Shown: positions 7,444 to 14,955, numbered from the stretch's first letter. The stretch: DNA of 27,304 nt from ANME-2 cluster archaeon (GCA_022353185.1 JAKRWB010000129.1:1-27304); one strand, 5' to 3'. Numbers and translations: made by a program. The notes: generated from the letters alone by a model not told the origin.

Positions 7444-8400
7444 CTAAGCGCCTCCGTATGAACAGCACATCTTATCCACTTCCATGATGTCAAGGCCCAT
7501 CTCCCCTGCCGTGCGGTAACAGTGCCTGCCGGGTACTGCAATCCTATCCACCCCTGATAACAAGGCACATTCGTCAAGTATTGAACGATACCTGCCGCCC
7601 GGGCGTACACAGCTGAGCGACAGGGGTGTGGACGGGAACATCTCCCTGGCAGCAGTCATCACTTCAACAACGTCATTAATGTCAGGTTTTTGGGCAGTTC
7701 CATATTCAGTACCATCTGTAGGTATGAACACAACGATGACCACCACTTCAGGGTTGTACTGCCGTACCATCTCAAGTGCCCTGAACTCGCCGTCCAGTTC
7801 GCCGCCATGTAGTCCCACTATGATATGGGGTGCCAGTGCTATGCCCTTTGCAGCGAGATTTGCAAGGGTGGCGTCATAGTCACCAGGTGTCCTGTGAAGC
7901 CCGTATACATCCTGAATGGTACTTTCACTGCCGATCACATCCACCAGGGCCATGTCAAGCCCGTAGTCCCTTAGGCGAGATGCCTGACTACGGTCCACCA
8001 GCCCGGTATGGGCACTTATTTTCAGACCAAAGACCGACTTTAATGACCTGATGGCATCCCCCTTTTCATAGGTGGGTACTGACCCGTCGTGCCTGCTGCC
8101 TCCCGAAAGCAGTATACCGTTTTCCCCCTGCCTGGCAAGGTCACCTGCGATGTGTTGCAGGTCGCTGGATGCGGCATCCACCATGTGCTCCAGATAGTGA
8201 GTAGAACAATGCTTGCAGTTGAGGTCGCAGTGTGTGCCTGTGACCGACACAGGTGTGAAGGGATGGGGAAAGAATTGCACCTTGTTTGAGAAATTATGGA
8301 AGCGTACATCAAAAGCAGATTTCATAGCCTCTTTAAGACTGGGTTTTATGCCATGCATATCCATGATGCGGTGATGCACCTTGTGGATATCAAAGTTCAT
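7444..8400 (-). CDS. Radical SAM protein, LipS-type, copy b
   Basis: A 318-residue radical SAM enzyme with the cluster motif GTHCDLNCKHC (C58, C62, C65). It is a clear paralogue of the 345-residue protein two genes upstream: both share VTGxxC..CKHC, GI(L)xSGG, AHTG, a glycine-rich PHxxVGL, TPLSLSCVRPGGR versus TPITLGCARSSGR, and end in a CC pair (MCCSYGGA here). Conserved cysteines beyond the SAM cluster fit an auxiliary Fe-S cluster that could donate sulfur. The setting among lipoate ligases, lipoyl carriers and a BioB-like protein points to the two-component LipS1/LipS2 lipoyl synthase type. I chose the ATG at 8400 because GAGGTG lies 10 bases upstream; the ATG at 8409 sits too close to it. 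Whether both paralogues act in lipoylation is open. Confidence 0.75.
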   Translation of the reverse strand: MNFDIHKVHHRIMDMHGIKPSLKEAMKSAFDVRFHNFSNKVQFFPHPFTPVSVTGTHCDLNCKHCSTHYLEHMVDAASSDLQHIAGDLARQGENGILLSGGSRHDGSVPTYEKGDAIRSLKSVFGLKISAHTGLVDRSQASRLRDYGLDMALVDVIGSESTIQDVYGLHRTPGDYDATLANLAAKGIALAPHIIVGLHGGELDGEFRALEMVRQYNPEVVVIVVFIPTDGTEYGTAQKPDINDVVEVMTAAREMFPSTPLSLSCVRPGGRYRSILDECALLSGVDRIAVPGRHCYRTAGEMGLDIMEVDKMCCSYGGA

Positions 8401-8413
8401 GCGCCACATTCAC

Positions 8414-8431
8414 CTCAATCTCAATCTCAAT
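8414..8431 (-). repeat. Three tandem 6-base repeats before radical SAM copy b
   Basis: ATTGAG is repeated three times on the minus strand, then runs into GAGGTG, the ribosome binding site of the radical SAM gene that starts at 8400. The 49-base gap between the two radical SAM genes is purine-rich in general. Confidence 0.7.
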
Positions 8432-8449
8432 TTCCACCTTCATCTCTAC

Positions 8450-9439
8450 CTACATCCCCATCTCATTCTCTATCTGCTGTTTTATCCTGTTTATCTCACC
8501 GCCATTCGGAGGTGCAGGATAATTGTACACAGGGTCGTGGGTCTCAGTGGCATAGGGCCGGTTGCAGTGGGCACACCCTGTCGTCATAAAAGCCTCGCCC
8601 TTTTCTAGTACTGCTTCCAGGTCGTGTTTATCCAGTCCGGAATGAGTAAGGTCCCCACCCTCGAACTCCATGTCATCCAGACGCACCATGTCATGTCGTA
8701 ACAGGTATGAGGCAATCTGCACCCTGCGGTAATGTCTGATATCAGGCTTTGCTTCCATCACATCCACTGATCTTGTTCCAGGCAGCCTGGTATATGCAAA
8801 CAGCGCAGCATTAATACCCATGCCATGCAGCCTGCCCACCAGTTCCACCACTTCCTTGTCGGTCTCGCCCATTCCAACAATGATATGAGTGCCCACATGC
8901 GGGAATACAGCTGCTGCCCGTTTAAGTCCGTCCATATGGCACTCCCAGGTAAAAGGACCTCCTGCCCCCTTACCTTTGATCCTGTGGAACAATTCGGAGG
9001 TGGAAGCATCCAGCGGGATTACCAGTTGGTCCACGCCCATACCTGCCAACGTTTGATATTTCATATCATCAAGGGGGAATACAGATAGTGAAACTGGAAT
9101 GCTGCATGTATCCCTGATGCGCCCTGTCAGGTACACGGTGTCCTCCCACATGCCAGGATACATGGCTGTCTGGATGCAGGCCCTATGCAGGTAACCTTTC
9201 TCAAAAGCGATTCCCAACCGCCTCACCACCTCTTCCAGGTCTGCTGGCATGTACTGGCCCCTGGCGATTTGCTTCAACTCACCCTCTGAATCCTTTGCCT
9301 GGGAACAAAACAGGCAATTGGCCCGGCAGCGCTGCTCAGTGTATATTTGCAGGTATGCTGTGGTGGGTGGCGCGTCCATGAGCATCAGTTCCATGCCCAG
9401 TACCGCGAGCGTGCCCAATGATGCCCTTACTCGGCTCAT
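8450..9439 (-). CDS. Radical SAM BioB-like protein, probable LipS-type lipoyl synthase partner
   Basis: A 329-residue radical SAM enzyme. IYTEQRCRANCLFCSQ (C38, C42, C45) binds the SAM cluster; THIIVGMGETDKEVVELV is the usual SAM-binding glycine strand; FMTTGCAHCNRPYATE near residue 290 gives extra cysteines likely for an auxiliary cluster. It differs from its two neighbours in sequence and matches the BioB-like half of the LipS1/LipS2 lipoyl synthase pair. Its ATG overlaps the stop of the 345-residue radical SAM gene by 4 bases, so translation is coupled and the two probably act together. Later Met codons (residue 16) could also be the start. The LipS1-versus-LipS2 label is not assigned because I cannot align to references here. 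Confidence 0.8.
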   Translation of the reverse strand: MSRVRASLGTLAVLGMELMLMDAPPTTAYLQIYTEQRCRANCLFCSQAKDSEGELKQIARGQYMPADLEEVVRRLGIAFEKGYLHRACIQTAMYPGMWEDTVYLTGRIRDTCSIPVSLSVFPLDDMKYQTLAGMGVDQLVIPLDASTSELFHRIKGKGAGGPFTWECHMDGLKRAAAVFPHVGTHIIVGMGETDKEVVELVGRLHGMGINAALFAYTRLPGTRSVDVMEAKPDIRHYRRVQIASYLLRHDMVRLDDMEFEGGDLTHSGLDKHDLEAVLEKGEAFMTTGCAHCNRPYATETHDPVYNYPAPPNGGEINRIKQQIENEMGM

Positions 9440-10473
9440 GTCCCGCCTCCGTGCAAGGCCGAAGCGCTATCGGCACCATACAATGGCGCAGCCGCTCTGG
9501 TATCGTATAAAGGCGTATCAATCCTGGTGTCATCACTGGGCGGCAGGCCGCAGCAGGTACCGTAATAGCCTGTTGAATAACCATTGCGCTTTGCATATTC
9601 CACAGCATACCTGGTGGGGATAGCAATATTCTCTACTCCGCTCTCGATGGCCAGGTAGTCAATGAGTTCCCGGTCCCGGCCTGATGAGCGGGCGCAGCCA
9701 AGAGTAATAGGCGTATCAGGGAACAGTTCAACTGCTGCTGTTATCACTCTGGCAAAGTCCAGAGGGTCAGGTTTTGCGCCCGAGAAGGGAGTGCCTTCAA
9801 TCGGCATCAGGCCTGTTATCACCACAGTGCTCACCTTGTGCCCCCTTATCATCTCAAGAGCATGAAGTTCACCTCCTGCCCGGCCCGCATTCAGCCCCAC
9901 GCAAACGTGGGGGAATAGCATGATACCTGCATCCGAGAGGGCATCCAGGCTTGAAATGTAGTCCTGCTCTGACAGGTCCAGACTGTACACTTCACGGGCA
10001 GTGGACATATCACCCACCACATCAAAACCCACGCCGTCCAGCCCGGAATCCCGCAACAGTCCGGCTTCGTCTGGCGTTATAAAACCTGTGTGTGCAATCA
10101 CGATCAGACCGGTACGTTCCTTGATGGTCGCAATGGCAGCGGCCATGGCAGGAACATGTACCTTGCCAATTGAATCACAACCCCCGGTTACGAGTATACC
10201 TTTCGCCCCCTGCGCCTCTGCCGCCAGTGCAGTAGACACCAGGTCGTCCGGCGTCATACAGGGTATGAGCCGCTCCAGCAGCTTTCCGCCGCAATGTTTA
10301 CAATGGAGACTGCATTGGCTGCCCGTAATAGAGATTGAGGGGAAAAGGTTGGATGTGATGTAGAAGTTCAACTGTTTGCCGGACCTTGCGATGGTGCGGG
10401 TCCTTGCACCCTCCATCCGGTCACGCAATTGTGTGGGCACTATCTGTTCCAGGTCGAACTCTCTAACCTCCAA
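9436..10473 (-). CDS. Radical SAM protein, LipS-type, copy a
   Basis: A 345-residue radical SAM enzyme with GSQCSLHCKHC (C54, C58, C61), then GILVTGG, IVIAHTG, FPHVCVGLN and ITLGCARSSGR. A CC pair (GTCCGLPP) lies near residue 311, followed by a low-complexity tail of about 30 residues in which TPLYDTRAA and APLYGADSA look like a small internal duplication; copy b stops soon after its CC pair. The gene starts 7 bases after the end of LplA and overlaps the BioB-like gene by 4 bases. Position and partner make it the best candidate for the second lipoyl synthase subunit, which inserts sulfur into octanoyl-carrier protein. Confidence 0.8.
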   Translation of the reverse strand: MEVREFDLEQIVPTQLRDRMEGARTRTIARSGKQLNFYITSNLFPSISITGSQCSLHCKHCGGKLLERLIPCMTPDDLVSTALAAEAQGAKGILVTGGCDSIGKVHVPAMAAAIATIKERTGLIVIAHTGFITPDEAGLLRDSGLDGVGFDVVGDMSTAREVYSLDLSEQDYISSLDALSDAGIMLFPHVCVGLNAGRAGGELHALEMIRGHKVSTVVITGLMPIEGTPFSGAKPDPLDFARVITAAVELFPDTPITLGCARSSGRDRELIDYLAIESGVENIAIPTRYAVEYAKRNGYSTGYYGTCCGLPPSDDTRIDTPLYDTRAAAPLYGADSASALHGGGT

Positions 10474-10480
10474 TTCCTCC

Positions 10481-11227
10481 TTATCGCTTGTATGTCCATT
10501 CGTCAGAATAGTATTTAGGCAGCAGTTCCTTGACCATAGCTTCTTCCTTCCCTGATAGGACCGACTCGATCAATTCAATGCCGAACCGTCTCTCAAAGTT
10601 CTTGCGAATCTTCCCCTTGACCTCTTCCAGATCCAATTGATAACCCAGTTCCCGGTCCATCCACGTCATACCCTGTTCAATGGACTGTATCTGTTTATCC
10701 ATGTACTTCTCCTTAGGAATGTTGGAAATGCGCAGCATTTCCTTGATATCGAAGTCAAGCAACAGGGTGCCGTGCTGAAGGGTCTTGTTGTCCCGCCGGG
10801 TCATGGCATTGCCCGATATCTTTTTATTATCCACTGTCACATCGTTGATAGGACGAAAACCCGCATTCAGTCCGTACTCTTTCAAAGTATCAATGAGCAT
10901 GCCGCATATCTGTTTATATGATTCCACAATATCCAGCGGGAACTTGTCGTCATCTATGGTTCCGACTACACCGTAGTTTATCTGCCTGTCAAGGTCATCT
11001 GAAAATGCAATACCACCGCCGCTGGTGCGCCTGACAAGGGTATAATCCTTACATTTCTCAAGGTCAAGTTCCACTGCTGCCTTCTGGAAATAACCAAGGA
11101 TGATGGATTTGGTAGGCGCCCAGAAGAACAGGGTATTACCTTCATCACTGCGGTGTATGGACTCGTTGATGGCCATCATACCCCTTATATCCACCTTGCC
11201 AAAATCAATAAATCTCCACTGCTCCAT
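10481..11227 (-). CDS. lplA: Lipoate-protein ligase A, catalytic subunit
   Basis: A 248-residue ligase of the two-gene archaeal type, which activates lipoate or octanoate as the AMP ester and transfers it to the carrier lysine. LVRRTSGGGIAFSDD (RR 66-67, GGG 70-72) is the substrate and ATP loop; INDVTVDNKKISGNA carries the catalytic lysine (K136); LQHGTLLLDFD follows. The length fits LplA that lacks the C-terminal accessory domain, and that domain is encoded by the adjacent lplB (stop and start touch). Some enzymes of this family transfer octanoyl groups rather than free lipoate. Given the lipoyl synthase genes in the same operon, loading of octanoate before sulfur insertion is likely. Confidence 0.92.
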   Translation of the reverse strand: MEQWRFIDFGKVDIRGMMAINESIHRSDEGNTLFFWAPTKSIILGYFQKAAVELDLEKCKDYTLVRRTSGGGIAFSDDLDRQINYGVVGTIDDDKFPLDIVESYKQICGMLIDTLKEYGLNAGFRPINDVTVDNKKISGNAMTRRDNKTLQHGTLLLDFDIKEMLRISNIPKEKYMDKQIQSIEQGMTWMDRELGYQLDLEEVKGKIRKNFERRFGIELIESVLSGKEEAMVKELLPKYYSDEWTYKR

Positions 11228-11521
11228 CTAATCGCCTCCTACTGCCTGCATTATGGACAGGGTGAAATCCTCAGGAGTGGTGCCCGGTGACTGGATATGC
11301 TCTGATTCATACACCTGTTCCACTGCCAACCGGACTGCATCAATGTTAGCAGCCGTGCCTTTCAATCCTTTCTCGATACTATCGATCGCATCTTCAGGGT
11401 ACATGAAAAAATCTCCTGAAAATGTGATGTCTGTAATGGTTCCTCCATCTACTTTCAAAAAAGAGCGGATAACTCCACCCTTTGACTTATGGATGCCTTT
11501 TCGATAATCTTCCAGTACCAT
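11228..11521 (-). CDS. lplB: Lipoate-protein ligase accessory subunit LplB
   Basis: A 97-residue protein equal to the C-terminal domain of one-chain lipoate ligases. EDYRKGIHKSKGGVIRSFL, ITDITFSGDFFMYPEDAI and the helical remainder are typical. In Thermoplasma acidophilum LplB is required with LplA for activation. The frame is open further upstream to 11563, but the ATG at 11521 is preferred: GGGGAGGG lies just before it and the extra 14 codons are only the translation of five tandem 7-base repeats. It lies between two catalytic-type ligases, touching lplA. Confidence 0.88.
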   Translation of the reverse strand: MVLEDYRKGIHKSKGGVIRSFLKVDGGTITDITFSGDFFMYPEDAIDSIEKGLKGTAANIDAVRLAVEQVYESEHIQSPGTTPEDFTLSIMQAVGGD

Positions 11522-11529
11522 ACTGCCCT

Positions 11530-11564
11530 CCCCATTCTCCATTCTCCATTCTCTATTCTTCATT
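11530..11564 (-). repeat. Five tandem 7-base repeats upstream of lplB
   Basis: Read on the minus strand: AATGAAG, AATAGAG, AATGGAG, AATGGAG, AATGGGG, then AGGGCAGT and the lplB ATG. The last units run into the Shine-Dalgarno stretch of lplB. On the plus strand the units are 11530-11536, 11537-11543, 11544-11550, 11551-11557 and 11558-11564. A copy-number change would alter the leader and the frame of any upstream start. Confidence 0.85.
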
Positions 11565-11580
11565 TATGATTGGCTTATGT

Positions 11581-12387
11581 TCACCATACTTTGTTTCGTT
11601 TTGCCCTCTTATGGTCCATACGGTATGTCCATTCAACTGATGCATACTGCCAGGTCAACTCTACAGCCAGCTTCTCTTCCTCATCCGATATAGTGCCCCC
11701 ATAGATCCCAATACCTAGCGCCTCCTCAAAACCCATGCATAGTGCATGTTTTATTGCTGCAATTGACGGTAGTTCAATCAGGTCTGAGAGGGTGACCATG
11801 CCATCCCTGGTAGTATTCACATTGGGTCGCAGGTTCATGGTAGGATGCTTCAGCACATGGTCCATGGTATCGAAATCAAAGTCGAGCAAAAAACTACCAT
11901 TGACCATTACAGCACCGTCGAACCGCCCCTGGGCATTGCCGGATATCTTGCGACCCTGCACGAATACACCGTTTCGGGTCGGGTCTATTTCACCTTCCAT
12001 ACCAAGAGCGACAAGCGCCAGTAGCATGCCTGATAGCACCTTATTGTATGCAGCCTGGACATTGCCAGGCATTAGCCCGTCCTGTGTACCTATGACTGAA
12101 AACAGCACCTGGTCTCGGTCACAGTATCCGCATCCGCCCCCCAGTATCCTGCGCACAATGTCAATATTGTGCTCCTGGCAATAGGCTTCATTGACCTCGT
12201 CTTCCACATACTGATGGTAACCCAAATAAAGAGTGGGACGTTTGACCCTCCAAAAAAGTATGGTTTCGTCGCTATCCCCAGAGCCCACATGACGCCCGAT
12301 GGAATGGAATAAGGCAGCGCTGTATGCCCCGTCTATTAAATCTACATCTACAAACCGCCACACGATAACTGGCTCCTGAATCCACAT
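11581..12387 (-). CDS. Second lipoate ligase / octanoyltransferase-like protein
   Basis: A 268-residue member of the LplA/LipB/BirA fold and the first gene of the lipoate cluster. IVRRILGGGCGYCDRD (RR 79-80, GGG 83-85) and GRKISGNA (K147) are the family hallmarks, so ATP and lysine chemistry look possible. It differs from the neighbouring LplA: the histidine often found after GGG is Cys89 (Ser in the other), the HGTLLLDFD motif is NGSFLLDFD, and the ND before the lysine loop is NG. It could be a ligase for the second carrier, an octanoyltransferase, or a regulator. It lies 63 bases after the CNNM gene and 17 bases plus a repeat before lplB. Confidence 0.85.
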   Translation of the reverse strand: MWIQEPVIVWRFVDVDLIDGAYSAALFHSIGRHVGSGDSDETILFWRVKRPTLYLGYHQYVEDEVNEAYCQEHNIDIVRRILGGGCGYCDRDQVLFSVIGTQDGLMPGNVQAAYNKVLSGMLLALVALGMEGEIDPTRNGVFVQGRKISGNAQGRFDGAVMVNGSFLLDFDFDTMDHVLKHPTMNLRPNVNTTRDGMVTLSDLIELPSIAAIKHALCMGFEEALGIGIYGGTISDEEEKLAVELTWQYASVEWTYRMDHKRAKRNKVW

Positions 12388-12440
12388 GGAAGAGGCTGCC
12401 TAAATAGTTTTTTGTTCACTTCACAGGGAACTGTTGAGGG

Positions 12441-12454
12441 TTAACGGTTGTTAA
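12441..12454 (-). other. Palindrome at end of CNNM gene
   Basis: TTAACGGTTGTTAA has perfect arms TTAAC/GTTAA around 4 bases and covers the CNNM stop codon. It may be an operator for the lipoate cluster that starts 54 bases on, or chance. Confidence 0.25.
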
Positions 12455-13494
12455 TGTTTAGGCCTTGGGAGTATGCCGCTACTCATTTCCTCGATGTCAT
12501 ATTCATCAAGTATCTCGCCAACTATCTCTTCAAGGATATCTTCAATAGACAGCAGTCCAACTACTTTTTCAGCTTCATTCACCACAACTGCTATCTGGAT
12601 CTTCTTTGATTGCAGTTCCCTGAATATTGAGGCTATCTTGCGGTCCTTTTTTACCATCAGTATTGGTCGCAGTATCTCCTTAACGGTCTTGGTTTCAAGT
12701 TCCTCATCACGGTATTTGAGCAGGTCTTTGGCAAATATCATACCAATTACATTATCGAAATGATCTTCCCACACAGGGAGCCTTGAATGACCGGATTCAT
12801 TTATTTTTTCAAGTGCTTCATTGAGAGTCTCGGAATTTTCAACCGTGACCATGTGGCTTTTATAGGTCATAGCCGTCTTGGCTTTTTCATCACTGAAATC
12901 CAGTACATTCTGCATATACTGCCTATCATGGTGTTTGATTACGCCTTCTTCTACCCCTACTTTCAGAATGAACTTGATATGGTCTTCTGTGATAAATGGA
13001 TTCTTTATCTTTTCTTTAACGCCTAATACGTGCAGCACAAATTTGGTTATCTCTGTAAAGAACAAAACCAGTGGATATAGCAGTTTGGTGAGGAGTTCCA
13101 GCAAACCGGCAATTCTGAGGGCATAGGAATCAGCGTGCCGTGTGGCAATGGTCTTTGGGACGATCTCGCCAAATACCAGTATGACCACGGTCATTACACC
13201 GGTGGCAATGGCAATGCCGGCATTGCCGAAATATCTTAACACAATTACTGTGACAAGCACCGAGGATGCCACATTTACTATATTATTACCTACCAGGATA
13301 GTGGTGATGAACTTCTCCGGATGCTGCAGTTCGTCATGAATTATCCTGGCCCGCCGGTCACCTGTCTCTGCAAGGTGAAGCATTTTTATACGATTGGCTC
13401 CGATAAAAGCGGTTTCGGATGATGAAAAAAAGGCCGAAAGACTTACCAAAATTATGACTACGATTAATTCAATCAATGTTGTAAGGTCAATCAA
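12451..13494 (-). CDS. CNNM/CorB-type membrane protein (DUF21 + CBS pair)
   Basis: A 347-residue protein of the family once called haemolysin-like. The first about 170 residues are the DUF21 domain with SAFFSSSETAFIGAN, VGNNIVNVASS and VFGEIVPKTIA, which form the transmembrane ion site. Residues about 200-325 are two CBS domains (VTVENSETLNEALEKI...SRLPVWE; QIAVVVNEAEKVVGLLSIEDILEEIVGEI) that bind ATP or Mg-ATP. There is no C-terminal CorC domain, which is normal for the archaeal members. The family exports Mg2+ (a Methanoculleus homologue was studied). It lies upstream of the lipoate cluster on the same strand, with a 63-base gap; no functional link is evident. Confidence 0.9.
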   Translation of the reverse strand: MIDLTTLIELIVVIILVSLSAFFSSSETAFIGANRIKMLHLAETGDRRARIIHDELQHPEKFITTILVGNNIVNVASSVLVTVIVLRYFGNAGIAIATGVMTVVILVFGEIVPKTIATRHADSYALRIAGLLELLTKLLYPLVLFFTEITKFVLHVLGVKEKIKNPFITEDHIKFILKVGVEEGVIKHHDRQYMQNVLDFSDEKAKTAMTYKSHMVTVENSETLNEALEKINESGHSRLPVWEDHFDNVIGMIFAKDLLKYRDEELETKTVKEILRPILMVKKDRKIASIFRELQSKKIQIAVVVNEAEKVVGLLSIEDILEEIVGEILDEYDIEEMSSGILPRPKH

Positions 13495-13602
13495 TTCTAT
13501 GTTAACTCCAGATGTTAATTGGTTTGAAGGGGTTAAAAATTTTTCTACAAAATATATAGCAGACTAATACTAATTACGGAATCCATGATAAATGAAAATG
13601 AT

Positions 13603-13676
13603 AGCGGGGCATGGATTCGAACCATGGATCTACGGGTTATGAGCCCGTCGGGATTTCCTGACTACCCCACCCCGCT
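13603..13676 (-). tRNA. tRNA-Met initiator (CAT)
   Basis: A full cloverleaf of 74 bases: acceptor AGCGGGG with CCCCGCT, anticodon stem-loop ACGGGCTCATAACCCGT, T arm CATGGTTCGAATCCATG. The A-U first acceptor pair and the three G-C pairs closing the anticodon loop mark the archaeal initiator. No CCA is encoded. A TATA-like ATTTAAAG lies about 35 bases upstream (plus-strand 13706-13715). Confidence 0.95.
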
Positions 13677-13715
13677 ACTATGTTTAAAATCCGGATGGGT
13701 AAAGGCTTTAAATAA

Positions 13716-13889
13716 CTATTATTAGTCATAAAGCCTTCGGTATCATTTAAATTTATCAGTCTTACATATTCAGGGCTGCCGGGTAGGAAGGATGTTAAAC
13801 TTGAAAGGATTATTACCCGTGTGGGTGGAACACAGGGTGAAATTGATGCGGTTTCGCACATAAGGTCAATAAGAATAAAAGTTGATTAA
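13716..13889 (+). pseudogene. Open fragment without start codon, unrecognised
   Basis: Between TAA at 13713 and TAA at 13887 a frame of 57 codons is open on the plus strand and looks like a natural C-terminus (SLTYSGLPGRKDVKLERI, then VGGTQGEIDAVSHIRSIRIKV). There is no ATG and the only GTG is late. It may be the tail of a gene lost next to the initiator tRNA. The 340 bases between the two tRNAs otherwise hold nothing I can name. Confidence 0.28.
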
Positions 13890-14018
13890 AACAGTTGGTT
13901 CTCTTTGGCGATAAACTGGTTGACTAGATGATTTAATTTCATATGGTACATTGTTGTCAATTGTAGAGTTTTAAAAAGATATAATGGACCTCAAATTTTA
14001 GATTTAAGGTCCTACAAT

Positions 14019-14092
14019 GCTCCGATGGGGATTTGAACCCCAGTCGCAGGAGTGAGAGTCCTGCATGATTGGCCGTGCTACACTATCGGAGC
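14019..14092 (-). tRNA. tRNA-Glu (CTC)
   Basis: Acceptor GCTCCGA/TCGGAGC, anticodon stem CAGGA/TCCTG around CTCTCAC (anticodon CTC, reads GAG), T arm CTGGGGTTCAAATCCCCAT. 74 bases, no encoded CCA. A TATA-like TATAAAC lies about 35 bases upstream on the same strand. Confidence 0.95.
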
Positions 14093-14496
14093 GATTCGTA
14101 AGGATGTTCTAAATATTAGTTTATACATTTAACCTTTTTGTTGTTCGAGTCCTTGGGATGAAATTATTGTGGGAATCACTATGCTGCGGATTTTTTCAAC
14201 AGATTTATTGCACAAACCTACATGCGTCGGCATTTTTGTCCCAAAGCCGTTGTTCAATGAACTATTCCAGTTAAGTCTACTGGCTGGATGCCCTGGGAGG
14301 CATTTTGATGTACTTAGATTATATATTTGAATGTAACTCTTCGTAATTTTATAATGATGTACCTTACATCCTGAATTCACATAGCAGTACTAAAACCAAT
14401 AGCATAACCGAGTTTTACTCCTACTGATTCGGTTAATGTGTGATGTTTTCAAAAATAATCTGTAACGAAAAATCAGTATGCTTCGAACCGACTTAT
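14093..14496. other. Intergenic, no convincing gene
   Basis: About 400 bases between tRNA-Glu and the MC1 promoter. Both strands have frames of 50-80 codons with coding-like bits, but none has a start signal or a family I recognise. It may hold a decayed gene. The lower end contains the tRNA-Glu promoter. Confidence 0.5.
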
Positions 14497-14514
14497 GAAA
14501 AAGGTTTATATAAT
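14497..14514 (+). promoter_or_regulatory. Promoter of MC1 gene (BRE + TATA)
   Basis: GAAAAAGG followed by TTTATATAAT (14505-14514) is a strong archaeal promoter. Transcription should start about 14535-14540, leaving a leader of about 30 bases before the ATG at 14566. Confidence 0.7.
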
Positions 14515-14565
14515 ATTACGTAAAAACATAATCGGTAACAGTATACTCGCACGGGGTATTAAATT

Positions 14566-14856
14566 ATGACAGGAACAAGAAACTTTGTATTAAGGGACAA
14601 AAAAGGTAATGAGCATGGAGTGTTTACTGGCAAACAGCCCAGACAGGCAGCCCTGAAGGCAGCTAACAGGGGCAAAGGAACCAAGAAAAAGCCAGATACA
14701 ATTATCCTGAGGGAGAGAGGCACCAAGAAGCTTCACACGTATGAAGGATGGAGAGAAGAAGTAGCTGCTCCCAAGAACAAGCCAAGCTGGATGCCTGACA
14801 AGATCAAAAAACCAAATGTGAAAAAGGTTAAGATTGAGATAATAGACAAAGTTTAA
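14566..14856 (+). CDS. Chromosomal protein MC1
   Basis: A 96-residue small basic DNA-binding protein that bends and compacts chromosomal DNA as a monomer. TRNFVLRDKKGNEHGVFTG, KQPRQAALKAANRG, ILRERGTKKLHTYEGW and NKPSWMPDKIKKPNVKK match the Methanosarcina MC1 protein nearly word for word. It has its own strong promoter and a hairpin terminator, as expected for an abundant protein. MC1 is found in Methanosarcinales, some other methanogens and haloarchaea, which makes it the best taxonomic marker in the window. Confidence 0.97.
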   Translation: MTGTRNFVLRDKKGNEHGVFTGKQPRQAALKAANRGKGTKKKPDTIILRERGTKKLHTYEGWREEVAAPKNKPSWMPDKIKKPNVKKVKIEIIDKV

Positions 14857-14864
14857 GAAATTCT

Positions 14865-14892
14865 GGCCCCTCGGGCCTCCTTTTTTTCTTTT
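14865..14892 (+). terminator. Hairpin plus T-tract terminator of MC1
   Basis: GGCCC (14865-14869), CTC loop, GGGCC (14873-14877), then TCC and a run of T from 14881. It begins 8 bases after the MC1 stop codon. Confidence 0.75.
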
Positions 14893-14955
14893 ATTAATAT
14901 CCACAAATGTTGAGTGGATAACTTTTACTGTTTACTTCTATATTTAATGTTATAA

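Noticed and set aside
14234..14248. Match of TTTTGTCCCAA(A/G)GCC near 14235 with the minus strand near 27235, as possible element ends
   Set aside because: Only about 15 bases with a mismatch, not at recognisable element borders; likely chance.
14129..14380. 83-codon minus-strand frame between tRNA-Glu and MC1
   Set aside because: No start signal, no recognised family, and the other strand looks equally coding-like; left as intergenic.
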